A stretch of 64,000 nucleotides of DNA from Streptomyces sp. NBC_00289 (GTDB taxonomy: Bacteria > Actinomycetota > Actinomycetes > Streptomycetales > Streptomycetaceae), in contig NZ_CP108046.1 of NCBI RefSeq assembly GCF_041435115.1, positions 9,796,001-9,860,000 on the forward strand. The letters run 5' to 3'. The notes beneath the pieces are model-generated. The model had not been told where the DNA came from and ran no database searches. It saw only the letters and a program-made list of their open reading frames with translations. The translations under genes were made by a program, and so were the position numbers. Shown piece by piece: positions 42,397 to 51,019 of the stretch; position 1 is the stretch's first letter, and each line of letters begins with the position of its first letter.

Positions 42397-43212
42397 TTAC
42401 CGTCGCCCGGTGCCTGTCGCGGCTGCTTCGGTGATGACTTCGGCGATCTGCTGGGGTTGTTGCACCAGTGCTGCGTGTCCGGCGTCCGGCACGGTAACCA
42501 TCGTTACCCGGGGGCAGGCCCGCAGCCCTTGATGCTCCTGCTGGGTGAGCCCGATCTCGTCCCGGTCTCCTCGCACGACCCAGGCCGGCGCTCCTGACTG
42601 GCACAGCCGGGCGACCAGCGATCCATGCCGGTCCAGGTACTCGTAGTAGCGCCGGACGATCTGGCGGCAGAGCTGTGGATCGTTTTTGCCCATGTCCGCC
42701 GCCAGCACCTCTGCTCGTCCCGGCGGCAGCTGGCTCCTCATCGCCCTCGGCAGTGCTTTCATCATCACCGTCCATGCCAGGCTCCCCACGCCGGGCACCC
42801 GGCCCAGCCGGTCCATCAGCCCCAGAAACATCGCTTCGTCTTCACGGGAGAACGTCGGTGACAGCAGCACGACGGGTCCCGGGAACATGCCGGCCGCCAC
42901 CATTTCGAGCGCCACGTTCGCTCCCAGGCTGTGTCCCACCAGCACGTCACAGCCCGTCTCGGCGGCGAACTCCGCCATCGTCCTGGCGTAGTTCTCGATC
43001 GTCATATCCGTGGGCGGCGGTGTGCCACCGAATCCCGGTAGCGTCGCCGCCACCATGCCGAGCCCAGCTTCCGCCAGCGCCGGTTCGGCCATCACGTCCG
43101 CGTAGAACTCTGTCGTGCACATTCCGCCCGGGAGCATCAGCAGTCTGTGCTCAGCATCATCCGGGCCGGCCTTGCGGACATCCCAGCCCGCGTACGCGCT
43201 TTCCCTGCTCAT
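42397..43212 (-). CDS. Alpha/beta-hydrolase
   Basis: 271 aa from ATG 43212; upstream in-frame codons exist but the sequence before MSRESAYAGWDV is poor. Motifs: oxyanion loop LLMLPGGMC, nucleophile elbow DVLVGHSLGANVALEM, acid in VVRGDRDEIGLT and catalytic His in VPDAGHAALVQQP. No signal peptide. This is a standard cytoplasmic hydrolase, esterase or haloperoxidase-like. No operon partners. Confidence 0.85.
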   Translation of the reverse strand: MSRESAYAGWDVRKAGPDDAEHRLLMLPGGMCTTEFYADVMAEPALAEAGLGMVAATLPGFGGTPPPTDMTIENYARTMAEFAAETGCDVLVGHSLGANVALEMVAAGMFPGPVVLLSPTFSREDEAMFLGLMDRLGRVPGVGSLAWTVMMKALPRAMRSQLPPGRAEVLAADMGKNDPQLCRQIVRRYYEYLDRHGSLVARLCQSGAPAWVVRGDRDEIGLTQQEHQGLRACPRVTMVTVPDAGHAALVQQPQQIAEVITEAAATGTGRR

Positions 43213-43776
43213 GGGCCACAGCCTGAGACCCCCGCCCGGTCCGGGCAACGACCATGCTCCGAGCGCGGCGTGTTGCCGAGCCCATCCGGTATCCCCCACG
43301 CGACCGTGCCGGGCGTGCCCACTGCGCCCTCGGCACCCGGCAACTGGGCCCCACCCGGACCCGTCCGCTGAAGACGCCAAGCACATCTGGTGTCGTTCAC
43401 GGGAAGGGGTTTTGGATCGAGTTTTTGTGGTGACGCTCCGACGCTCGGTGTATCAAGCCTGCGAACGCGGGGACGGCCAGGTCAACGGTTTGGTCGAGCG
43501 CGGACACGAGCGCGCACGGAACAGCGCCACGGAAGTTGAGCCACAGCCCGGGAAGGGGCGGCAGATGTTCTCCATTTCCGGGGGCGTCACGGCATGCCGG
43601 GAGTTCGAGCACTGGGTGTGTCGCCTGCCGTGGTCAGAGGTGGCGGCTGGCTCGTGTCCGCGCTGTATTGGTACTCCGCGGTGGTGGCAGGGGCTGTTCC
43701 GGCAAGGGATGGGAAAACGTGTTGGCCGGCTGTCGGCGAGCTGCGATGATGCGGCTGTTTCCCAGGCGGGGGGCAT
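43213..43776. other. Intergenic region with unclear remnants
   Basis: About 560 bases. A plus-strand frame around 43440-43600 (VYQACERGDGQVNGLVERGH) looks partly protein-like but is not assignable. It may hold promoters for the flanking divergent genes. Confidence 0.3.
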
Positions 43777-44883
43777 TTGTTCGTTTTCGTGTGTGCGGGA
43801 TGCGGCGCGGAGTTGACCATCCCGCTGTCCCGGGTCTCACTGCCGGTCCATGCTCGTCAGAAGTACGGGAACGGGGTCCAGCTTCCGGTGCTCATGGAGT
43901 CCGGGACGTTTGCCGTGGATCCGGACCCGTGGGGAGGGCCGTGGCGGATGGGGGACGAGATCGGTCCGGGCGAGGCGCAGGCGCGCGGCATCTACGCGCC
44001 GGTGTACGCCCTGTCCGACGGCACGCCCGGGGCGAGTGTCATCGCGCCCGGTGATATCCGTGGAACCCGGCTGATTCCTGAGAAGCGCGGCGGTGCCTGC
44101 TGCGGCCTCGACGGAGCCGATGGGCCCAACATGGCCTGCGAGGCATGCGACCTGCCCGTGGCAACCAGGGTCGACGACTGCTCGCTGTGGCAGGCAGTGC
44201 GGCTCAGCTCGGAGGCCGTGCACCGCGTCCCGGTTGACGGTGTCCACGCTGCGCCCCTGTCCTGGGCGGAGCTGGCACAGAAGGGGGAAAAAACGCCCCC
44301 GTTCGGGCCGATTGCCACGTGGGGCGGACGGTTGGGGTCGAACCACTACTGGTCGTGGAGCCCGCAGTGGGAGGCGGCAGCCGGCCAGGCGCTCGCCCAC
44401 CTGCTGGCTGCCTCCCAGGGGCAGCCGGTGAAGGTCCCGGGCGGTCTGACCGCGGACGTGTTCCAGCGTGCGCTCGACGCCCTGCTGCCGGCGGGTCCCC
44501 CCAAGCGGCGCGCCGTCCTGGCTGGACCGGGACGGCCCTGCCCTGACGCGGGCATCGACATCATCCTCGTACCGGTCCATCCCCAGACAGGCCAGACCTG
44601 GACCCCCGTCGGCCCGACTGCGTCGCCGTACCTGGTGCCCCTGCCGCTGGGGGTGTGGCTGCGGCTGGTCTCTCCCCAGCCGTACCTGCCGGTTCCCTCA
44701 TCGGGCCGCATACCCCACGACGTACTGCGCGACGACCCGCTCCCGCTGCTCCCCAACTACCTGTTCCGGGCCGACCGTGGAACGTTCCAGCACACCGTGG
44801 TCCGGCTGCCGGCCGTGCGCAGCCCGTGGCTGCGCACGATCCTCGAGAACCTCACGCAGGGCACCCCGGCCGGCCTCTTCTAG
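43777..44883 (+). CDS. Large conserved hypothetical protein
   Basis: 368 aa from TTG 43777, with GGGGGG just upstream. It begins FVCAGCGAELTIPLSRVSLP, a zinc-ribbon-like CxxC, and has further Cys in CCGLDGADGPNMACEACDLP. A Trp-rich middle (WGGRLGSNHYWSWSPQWEAA) and a proline-rich C-terminal half (YLVPLPLGVWLRLVSPQPYL) follow. I recall it as an unannotated Streptomyces family. Part of it (44090-44285) recurs as a fragment at 46470-46690. Function unknown. Confidence 0.7.
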   Translation: MFVFVCAGCGAELTIPLSRVSLPVHARQKYGNGVQLPVLMESGTFAVDPDPWGGPWRMGDEIGPGEAQARGIYAPVYALSDGTPGASVIAPGDIRGTRLIPEKRGGACCGLDGADGPNMACEACDLPVATRVDDCSLWQAVRLSSEAVHRVPVDGVHAAPLSWAELAQKGEKTPPFGPIATWGGRLGSNHYWSWSPQWEAAAGQALAHLLAASQGQPVKVPGGLTADVFQRALDALLPAGPPKRRAVLAGPGRPCPDAGIDIILVPVHPQTGQTWTPVGPTASPYLVPLPLGVWLRLVSPQPYLPVPSSGRIPHDVLRDDPLPLLPNYLFRADRGTFQHTVVRLPAVRSPWLRTILENLTQGTPAGLF

Positions 44884-44946
44884 TGCTGTGACCGCGTAGG
44901 TTCACCGGCTTGGTGAAGCGTCGGTGGGGCGGGCTATGTTCTCGGC

Positions 44947-45218
44947 ATGAACGATGCTGAAGTCGCCTCGCTCTTGGCCGGATGTGCTCGCTCCAAACCG
45001 GTCTCGACTGGCACCCAGGATCTGACTCTTCGTGGCCACTGCACGAAGTCGAGCCAGAACCCCATCTTGGGCTCTGGCTCAGTTTCCGTGATCGCGTGGC
45101 TGTGAGGGATACCGGCTGTGCAGGCGGCGAGGGTTTTTCCGTATGCGCGTGTTGCCCGGATGTCGGCCGAGAGCTGCTGATGAACGAGTCTCAGTCGGCA
45201 AGGTCTCTCGCTTGGTAG
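44947..45218 (+). pseudogene. Small broken gene, unidentified
   Basis: ATG 44947 opens MNDAEVASLLAG, then after a probable shift the next frame reads TGLDWHPGSDSSWPLHEVEP and PHLGLWLSFRDRVAV before losing sense. The two halves fit one protein better than two. No family recognised. Confidence 0.3.
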
Positions 45219-45386
45219 CCGGCCAGCCCCAGGGCAAGCAGGGGCGGCACCAGTGCGTTGAGATACCAGGCCATGTCCGTGAGGGCTGGTGCTCCGCAGA
45301 GGCTCCGCCGGTCGATCGTCGGGATGAAGGCACAGTGGGATCGGACGTAGCGAGTGGTGGCGCCGGTTCGCCGAGCCCGCATGCGG

Positions 45387-45671
45387 CTACAGAGCGCGTA
45401 GTGCCTGGTATAGGTCGCCGTAGGCTGACCAACAGTCGACGCTGCCGTAGTCGTACAGGCTGCCCATGTACCAGTCGTCGTCTTGGACAGACTTCACGAG
45501 ACACAGACTGTGGAACCCGAGAATGATCGCTGGGTGCAGCACTTCGGGGGCTCCGGTGCCGGCTACCCACTGCACCTTCCGGTTTGGATCCAGCGCGACA
45601 GCCTCCTGGTCCCCGGATACGTCGCGGATCCGCTGGAGGGTCCAGCCTGGGGGTAGTTGCGCGCCTGTCAT
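45387..45671 (-). CDS. Small hypothetical protein
   Basis: 94 aa from ATG 45671 with CGAGG immediately before it. It contains QEAVALDPNRKVQWVAGTGA and MGSLYDYGSVDCWSAYGDLY, an aromatic, acidic sequence like small immunity or SMI1-type proteins. No partner toxin nearby. Function unknown. Confidence 0.55.
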   Translation of the reverse strand: MTGAQLPPGWTLQRIRDVSGDQEAVALDPNRKVQWVAGTGAPEVLHPAIILGFHSLCLVKSVQDDDWYMGSLYDYGSVDCWSAYGDLYQALRAL

Positions 45672-45887
45672 CCTCGAATGATCTCACCCGCAGGTGCGGA
45701 CGACCGCTTTAGGAGAGCGGCGGGGGAGTGAGGGTGCTGACCTGGAGCTTCGATATCTGGTCAGGTCACCGAGAACTCGACAGCGGGACACCCCCGTTGA
45801 CCGTGGCTGACCCTTGTATCTGGCACGTCTGTGGCACGTGGCGAGCAGACGGCTCGGAACCTGGCCGGCTCCGCCGGTGCCCGGTGC

Positions 45888-46346
45888 TCAATTGCCGTAG
45901 CGGCTGCGCAAATCCTCGGTGATCCGCGACATCAACCCAATCGAACCTTCCGGTGGCGTCTCCACCAGCGGACGTTCTGTCTGGGGATCGTAGGCAGTCA
46001 GCCCAGTCTCCTTCTCAACGATGGCCGCCAGGGCGAAGACCTGCCCGAGCACGACTGCAGCGTCATCCCCCGCATGCCAGTAGGGCACAGTGAGGCTCAC
46101 CTCGTCACCGAAGACGGACAGGTCGATACCGGTGCCCGAGTGGCTCAGGTCCCGCGATTCCTGCTCGTACTCCGTGATCTCTACTTCGCCCAGCGCGGTC
46201 CGAGCCTGCGGCACTATTCGGTCCCAAGCTTCGAGGAGGTGGGTGGGAATCGGCTCGCTGTCCTCGGCTGCGTCCTCCATCGCCTCCAGGACCTCCTCCC
46301 AGGACTGCCCGTCGCGTCGGTTCAAGAAGTAGATGTCGTAGCTCAC
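45888..46346 (-). CDS. Conserved hypothetical protein
   Basis: 152 aa from ATG 46346. It starts MSYDIYFLNRRDGQSWEEVL and contains an acidic helix (EAMEDAAEDSEPIPTHLLEA) and a beta-rich part (DLSVFGDEVSLTVPYWHAG). I recall this MSYDIYFL-type family as stand-alone hypothetical proteins in Streptomyces. Intact and soluble; function unknown. Confidence 0.65.
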   Translation of the reverse strand: MSYDIYFLNRRDGQSWEEVLEAMEDAAEDSEPIPTHLLEAWDRIVPQARTALGEVEITEYEQESRDLSHSGTGIDLSVFGDEVSLTVPYWHAGDDAAVVLGQVFALAAIVEKETGLTAYDPQTERPLVETPPEGSIGLMSRITEDLRSRYGN

Positions 46347-46469
46347 GGGGCGATTGTAGGTGTGCGAACGCGAGGGCAGGGCTGAGGCCGCTGGCCCGTG
46401 CTGACTCCGTTGGCGGCATCAGCTTGGGAAGCTGTGAGCATTTGGGGCTGGTTGTGGCGCTGGCCTGGA

Positions 46470-46690
46470 TGAACGGCCGAGGCGCGGCGGTGCCTGCTGC
46501 GGCCTCGGCGGAGCCGATGGGCCCAGCACGGCCTGCGAGGCATGTGAGCTGCCGGTGGCGGCCAGGGTCGTCGACTGTTCGCTGTGGCAGGCAGTGCGGC
46601 TCAGCTCGGATGCCGTGCACCGCGTCCCCGTTGACGGTGTCCACGCTGCGCCGCTGTCCTGGGCGGAGCTGGCAGATGAAGGGGGGACCC
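46470..46690 (+). pseudogene. Partial copy of the 43777-44883 gene
   Basis: The sequence at 46480-46680 closely matches 44090-44285 (for example WQAVRLSSDAVHRVPVDGVH and AAPLSWAELAD). It lacks both ends and changes frame, so it is a dead duplicate in the same orientation. Confidence 0.75.
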
Positions 46691-46766
46691 GGACCAATCC
46701 CGGCCGCCGGACACCCCGCCGGCGGCCTCAAGCCCAGCCCCTGAAACGGCGATATTCAGCGGCCTC

Positions 46767-47159
46767 CTAGCGGCGATGTGGCCAGGTGAGATGGATGACC
46801 CGCCGGGAAATGCGCCAGCCGTCATCGGTGCGTCGCAGGTCGTCGGCGTAGACGACGCTGGCGACAGCGCCGCCCTCCAGCAGGCTCAGACCTTTGGATC
46901 GGGCCCGCACCTGGTCGCCTGGGCCCTCCGACACGACGATGTTCGTCGTGTGGTGGGCTTTCGCGTGTCCGGGGGCGTTCATGTAGGTCGCGATCGCGTC
47001 CAGCCCGACGACCGGGTCGCCGCCGAAGACGCTGGCGTCCCACACCGCGTCTTCGGTGAGGCATTCGCCGAGACGGTCCAGTTCATGGTCGTCCATGATG
47101 TGTGCCCACAGCGCCAGGGCCTTGCTGATTTCGACGGTGTCTTCATTCGTGGGTTTCAC
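46767..47159 (-). CDS. NTF2-like/SnoaL-like protein
   Basis: 130 aa from GTG 47159, chosen for GGAGAG 6 bases upstream. The NTF2-like pattern is clear: an N-terminal helix pair ALWAHIMDDHELDRLGECLT, EDAVWDASVFGGDPVVGLDA on the cone, HHTTNIVVSEGPGDQVRARS and a final RRTDDGWRISRRVIHL. Such proteins are small cyclases, isomerases or ligand binders. It is divergent from the SDR at 47576, and a decayed inverted copy lies beyond that gene. Confidence 0.8.
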   Translation of the reverse strand: MKPTNEDTVEISKALALWAHIMDDHELDRLGECLTEDAVWDASVFGGDPVVGLDAIATYMNAPGHAKAHHTTNIVVSEGPGDQVRARSKGLSLLEGGAVASVVYADDLRRTDDGWRISRRVIHLTWPHRR

Positions 47160-47335
47160 GTTCGGCTCTCCATTTTGTGCGTTGCCGGACCGGGCCTTGG
47201 CGCCGCTCAGCACGGGCAGCACCTGTGGTAGGCGCCGTTGGCCTCGGCGCTTCTCTTCTTCGCCGCAGGGGCCGCGGGCGCCCGGCAGCCTCGACTCTGG
47301 GGGCGTATCGGCAAGGGCGGGAGAGGATCACATAT

Positions 47336-47351
47336 CCATGGACCGACGATC
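47336..47351. promoter_or_regulatory. 16-bp motif, copy 1
   Basis: CCATGGACCGACGATC, in the intergenic region between the NTF2-like gene and the SDR. It matches copies 2 and 3 at 13 of 16 positions and is oriented like copy 3. Confidence 0.5.
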
Positions 47352-47467
47352 CTCCCAGCCGGCCACGGTGGAGATCGTGCACAAGAAGGAGCTGCGGACG
47401 CTGGCGGGAGTGTCCCCGGCTTCTGCAGGACCCAGCCCGGCGGCCGGCGATCTCTACACGAGGCAGA

Positions 47468-47483
47468 GACCGCCGATCCATGG
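47468..47483. promoter_or_regulatory. 16-bp motif, copy 2 (upstream of SDR)
   Basis: GACCGCCGATCCATGG, the exact inverse of copy 3 at 48745. It lies 92 bases before the SDR start, a suitable operator position. Confidence 0.55.
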
Positions 47484-47575
47484 ATAAACCTTCCTCTGCC
47501 GCCCCTGTGCGGGCGCTCCTACGGTCGAGGCTGCGGGCGCTCACCGGCCTGCCGTACCGAAGGAGTAAGACCCTC

Positions 47576-48325
47576 ATGAAGATGACCGGCAACACGATCC
47601 TGATCACCGGCGGAACCTCGGGCATCGGGCTGGGTCTGGCCCTGCGGCTGCAGGAGGCCGGCAACAAGGTGGTCGTCGCCGGCCGGCGCAAGGAACTCCT
47701 CGACGAGATCACGACCGAGCACCCGGGCATCGACGCGCTCGTCCTCGATGTCGCGGATCCCGACTCGATTGCCCGGGCTCGTGAGAGCGTGGCGGCGAGC
47801 CACCCGGGGCTGAACGTCCTGGTCAACAACGCCGGCATCATGCTGCGGGAGAACCTCCTCGACCCGGCCGGTCTCCCGGTCGCCGAGGATCAGGTCACGG
47901 TCAATCTGCTCGGCACGATCCGGATGACGTATGCCTTCCTACCGCTGCTGGTGGGCAAGGACGACGCGGTCGTCGTGAATGTCACCTCCGCGCTGGCGTT
48001 CGTACCGTTCCCGAGCACCCCGACCTACTCTGCGACCAAGGCGGCGCTGCACTCCTTCTCCGTGAGCCTGCGCATCCAGCTCGCCGGTGCTGACGCCGGC
48101 GTCCAGGTGATCGAGGTGGTCCCGCCGGCTGTGCGCACGACCCTGCTCGGCCAGCAGGACAACGAACAGTCCATGCCGTTGGACGACTTCCTCACCCAGA
48201 CCCTCGACCTGCTGCGCGAGACGCCCGGCGCGAAGGAGCTTGTCGTCGAGCGCGCCGGGTTCCTCCGCGACGCGCAGGCCAACGGCTCCTACGACGACGT
48301 CCTCGCCATGATCAGCAGCAGCTGA
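47576..48325 (+). CDS. Short-chain dehydrogenase/reductase (DltE-like)
   Basis: 249 aa from ATG 47576 with AAGGAG 10 bases upstream. The NAD(P)-binding motif is ILITGGTSGIGLGLALRLQE, followed by VLDVADPDS and LNVLVNNAGIM. The catalytic Ser lies in VVNVTSALAFVP and the Tyr/Lys pair in PTYSATKAALHSFS. VAGRRKEL after the second strand suggests NADP(H) preference. Flanking NTF2-like genes and an MmyB-type regulator suggest a small redox module controlled through the repeated 16-bp motif. Confidence 0.92.
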   Translation: MKMTGNTILITGGTSGIGLGLALRLQEAGNKVVVAGRRKELLDEITTEHPGIDALVLDVADPDSIARARESVAASHPGLNVLVNNAGIMLRENLLDPAGLPVAEDQVTVNLLGTIRMTYAFLPLLVGKDDAVVVNVTSALAFVPFPSTPTYSATKAALHSFSVSLRIQLAGADAGVQVIEVVPPAVRTTLLGQQDNEQSMPLDDFLTQTLDLLRETPGAKELVVERAGFLRDAQANGSYDDVLAMISSS

Positions 48326-48367
48326 CCGGCCTGACATGCTCGACGGGCAACAACAGCACACAGGCGG

Positions 48368-48690
48368 CTCCCGTTGGGCCACATCATGGACGAACGCGAG
48401 CTTGACCCGCCTCGGGGAGGTCCTCGCCCAAAACGCACAATGTTCAGGAAGCGTTTGGGCTTCGCCCCGATCGTCGCACTGGAGACGACCGGCTTCGTCC
48501 TGAGTGCCGACGGCACGTCGAGTGCCCGTCACACGAAGGACATCGCCGTGTCGGCCAGGGCGAGCGGCGAGGCCCGCCGGTCCGAAGCGTCGGGCGCCTC
48601 GACGCAGAACCGGCGCCGCGGGCCGTCCCAGGCCGACGGCCTGCGGCGCACCGCCGACAGCCGGCGAATTTCCCAGCGGCTCATGCAGCG
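48368..48690 (+). pseudogene. Decayed inverted copy of the NTF2-like gene
   Basis: The plus strand reads GHIMDERELDPPRGG and, later, SSARHTKDIAVSARASGEAR and GLRRTADSRRISQRLM. These align in order with HIMDDHELDRLGE, HHTTNIVVSEGPGDQ and DLRRTDDGWRISRRVI of the intact gene at 46767, but the core between is deleted and frames are scrambled. It lies in opposite orientation on the other side of the SDR. Confidence 0.6.
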
Positions 48691-48744
48691 CCGTCGGCGT
48701 CGGCGGTATGAGCGGCTTCTCGCGGGCAGAAGAGGAGTGCTCAG

Positions 48745-48760
48745 CCATGGATCGGCGGTC
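48745..48760. promoter_or_regulatory. 16-bp motif, copy 3 (upstream of MmyB-type regulator)
   Basis: CCATGGATCGGCGGTC, 37 bases before the regulator ATG, inverse of copy 2. The position suggests autoregulation. Confidence 0.55.
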
Positions 48761-48797
48761 TCTGGATAGCCGGGCGGGATGCGGCCAGGATGGGTGC

Positions 48798-49634
48798 ATG
48801 GACAAGAAGGAAGTGGCGGAATTCCTGCGCCGTCGGCGTGAGATGTTGCGCCCCCGCGACGTCGGGCTGGCCGAGGGGCCACGCAGGCGTACGCAGGGGC
48901 TGCGCCGCGAGGAGGTCGCCCAGCTCGCCGGCATGTCCACCGACTACTACGCCCGGCTGGAACAGCAGCGTGCTCCGCAGCCCTCCGTCCAGATCACGGC
49001 GGCTCTCGCCCGGACACTGCGGCTGACCCTGGACGAACGCGACCATCTCTTCGTCCTCATCGGCCATAACGCCCCGGCCCGCTTCCACCGCTGCGAACAT
49101 GTGAGCCCGACGCTGATGCGGGTCCTGGACCGCCTGGACGACTCCCCGGCCCTGGTAACGACCGACCTGGTCGACACCCTCGCGATGAACCCCTTGGCCG
49201 TCGCCCTCCTCGGCGACCAGACCCGCCACACCGGCCTGGCCCGCAGCGGCTACTACCGCTGGTTCATGGACCCAGCCGAACGTCTGGTGTATCCCGAGGA
49301 GACCCACGAACGCCACGGCCGCGCCCAGGCAGCGCGCCTGCGGGCCGCGCTGACAGCCGGAAGCGACACCCCCCGAGCCGCCCAGATCCTCGCCGAACTC
49401 CAGGAACACAGCCCCGAGTTCGTCCGCATGTGGGAACTTCAGGAGGTCGCCCGTTACGGTGACTGCAAGACTATCCTCCACCCCGAACTCGGCCGCATCG
49501 ACGTCGACGCCCAGCTCCTGTACACCGAAAACCGCGCCCAAACCCTGGTGGTACTGACCACCCGCCCCGGCACGGAGAGCCACAGCAAACTCCAACTGCT
49601 CTCCGTCATAGGACACCAACAGCTCACCCTCTGA
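48798..49634 (+). CDS. XRE-type regulator with MmyB ligand-binding domain
   Basis: 278 aa from ATG 48798. The N-terminal HTH spans about 1-75 (VAEFLRRRREMLRPRDVGLA; LRREEVAQLAGMSTDYYARL). The C-terminal MmyB domain (about 100-275) has MRVLDRLDDSPALVTTDLVD, ALLGDQTRHTGLARSGYYRW and a closing IDVDAQLLYTENRAQTLVVL. Such regulators usually repress an adjacent oxidoreductase gene in response to a small molecule or fatty acid. The SDR at 47576 fits, and both carry the same 16-bp motif upstream. Confidence 0.9.
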   Translation: MDKKEVAEFLRRRREMLRPRDVGLAEGPRRRTQGLRREEVAQLAGMSTDYYARLEQQRAPQPSVQITAALARTLRLTLDERDHLFVLIGHNAPARFHRCEHVSPTLMRVLDRLDDSPALVTTDLVDTLAMNPLAVALLGDQTRHTGLARSGYYRWFMDPAERLVYPEETHERHGRAQAARLRAALTAGSDTPRAAQILAELQEHSPEFVRMWELQEVARYGDCKTILHPELGRIDVDAQLLYTENRAQTLVVLTTRPGTESHSKLQLLSVIGHQQLTL

Positions 49635-50212
49635 CGTCCTGGACCGGGGGCCCGAGCAGGGCTCGGCACGGGAGGGGCCGGACAAGAGCAGCCCGGAATG
49701 GTGCAGCCTGCACGGCTTCTGCCTTGTGCTCGAGGGCCATATATGTCGGCCCCCTGCGATGTTCCGGGCTCCGCGCTCAGTCCGCCCCGGTGAACGGTCT
49801 TCGACGACAGGTGCGCATTCTCACGATGTTCGCGGACCGGGCTCGGCTCCATCAAGGGCCGCTGACCTGCCAGGAGATGGCCGCGGCGTTCGGGAGTGCG
49901 GGTCGGGTGGGGGAGTGGTGAGCATCGGTTTTGGCGGCGTCCACCTCACACGCCATACCTTCCACCGGGCCAGCCGCCGCCCGCATCCGGGCGGGCGGAT
50001 CCACACGCCAGCGGGCCGCCGGCGTCGCCTCCGCGGCGCGGGAACATGTGCGCGGCCGGCGCTGGTGTGAGGGGTGTGGTGGGGGAGGGGACAGTGTCCC
50101 CAGGCCTCATCTATAGCCCATGAGGACGATCGTTCGGCTGAAGCCTCATGTGTCGGTATAAAACTGCCGATCATCGTTGACACCTGGGTCTCCGATCACT
50201 ACGGAGATCTGC
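49635..50212. other. Non-coding stretch left of an IS481 relic
   Basis: About 580 bases. Frames are short with no ribosome sites or family resemblance. The last 90 bases, with a lower-GC patch (GGTATAAAACTGCCGATC), may be the left end of the IS481 element. Confidence 0.35.
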
Positions 50213-50410
50213 ATGTCGGAGCTCAATCCCGCCCCGCCGCTTGACCGTGAGGGCAAGCGGCGCCTGGCCGTCATACGCCACGTCGAAGAGGTCAGCGGAA
50301 ACGTCGCGATGGCCTGCCGCTATTTCGGCATCTCGCGGCAGGCCTACTACACCTGGTACCGGCGCTACCAGACCGAGGGCATCGAAGGCCTGCGCACCCG
50401 CTCCAAGGCG
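50213..50410 (+). pseudogene. IS481-type transposase N-terminal fragment
   Basis: ATG 50213 begins MSELNPAPPLDREGKRRLAV and contains the HTH VAMACRYFGISRQAYYTWYR with EGLRTRSKAP, the IS481 start. At KAPG it joins unrelated sequence. The DDE domain is absent. Confidence 0.75.
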
Positions 50411-50620
50411 CCCGGCGCGGCCGAGGCAGCCGGGGCGTTCAGGAGCGCCCCGGTCGCCGGCGCGGCCGTGGAGGCGGCGGCCACGGGCGCGGCCGGCCGC
50501 AGCACGGTCGCCCTGCGCGACGGCTGGCGTTTCGCGCTGGTCGACCCGGGCGGGATCACCGACCCGACCGGTGCGTACGCCGACGCCGCGAGCCCCGGCC
50601 ACGAAAATTCCGACGGGTGC
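50411..50620 (+). pseudogene. Glycoside hydrolase family 2 N-terminal fragment
   Basis: In frame with the IS481 piece, the sequence continues STVALRDGWRFALVDPGGIT and DPTGAYADAASPGHENSDG. This is the sugar-binding domain start of family 2 beta-galactosidase-type enzymes. It ends abruptly near 50620. The mosaic frame remains open to 51601 but the rest is antisense to an ABC gene and is not real. Confidence 0.6.
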
Positions 50621-51019
50621 TGCCACAAGGTACGCCTCGGTACGTCCTCGCGTGCGCCGGGGTCCTGCTGCTCGCGGGGACCCTGTGGCGCCTGGGCTGC
50701 ACTGCCTGAACCGGCTCGACGCGCGCGGCATCAGGCACCTGTACGTGATCGGCAGGGACGAACTGTGCGCCAAGGACGCCGCGCATGCGCAGCCCTCCCC
50801 CTCTCGCACGGCACACCGCCCCGCGTACCTCCGCGCGCGATCGGTCCCGGGCGGATTGGTCTCCGCGGGCCGCGCCGCGATTCGGGAGTACCGGGCTCGG
50901 AGCCGGACGCTCACGCGGTCACTCCAGGATGTCGGCTCGACGCAGCACGGGCGAGGTGCCGTCCCGTCCGCAATCCGGGAGCCGGGGGAGCGAAGTTCGA
51001 CCGTTGGACCGGACCACGC
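50621..51019. other. Unassigned debris
   Basis: About 400 bases. A plus-strand piece LNRLDARGIRHLYVIGRDEL looks protein-like but cannot be assigned. Otherwise nothing was seen. Confidence 0.3.

Noticed and set aside
45191..45382. 63-codon minus-strand frame with a hydrophobic end
   Set aside because: No ribosome site and the first half is unstructured; may be a scrap but cannot be supported.
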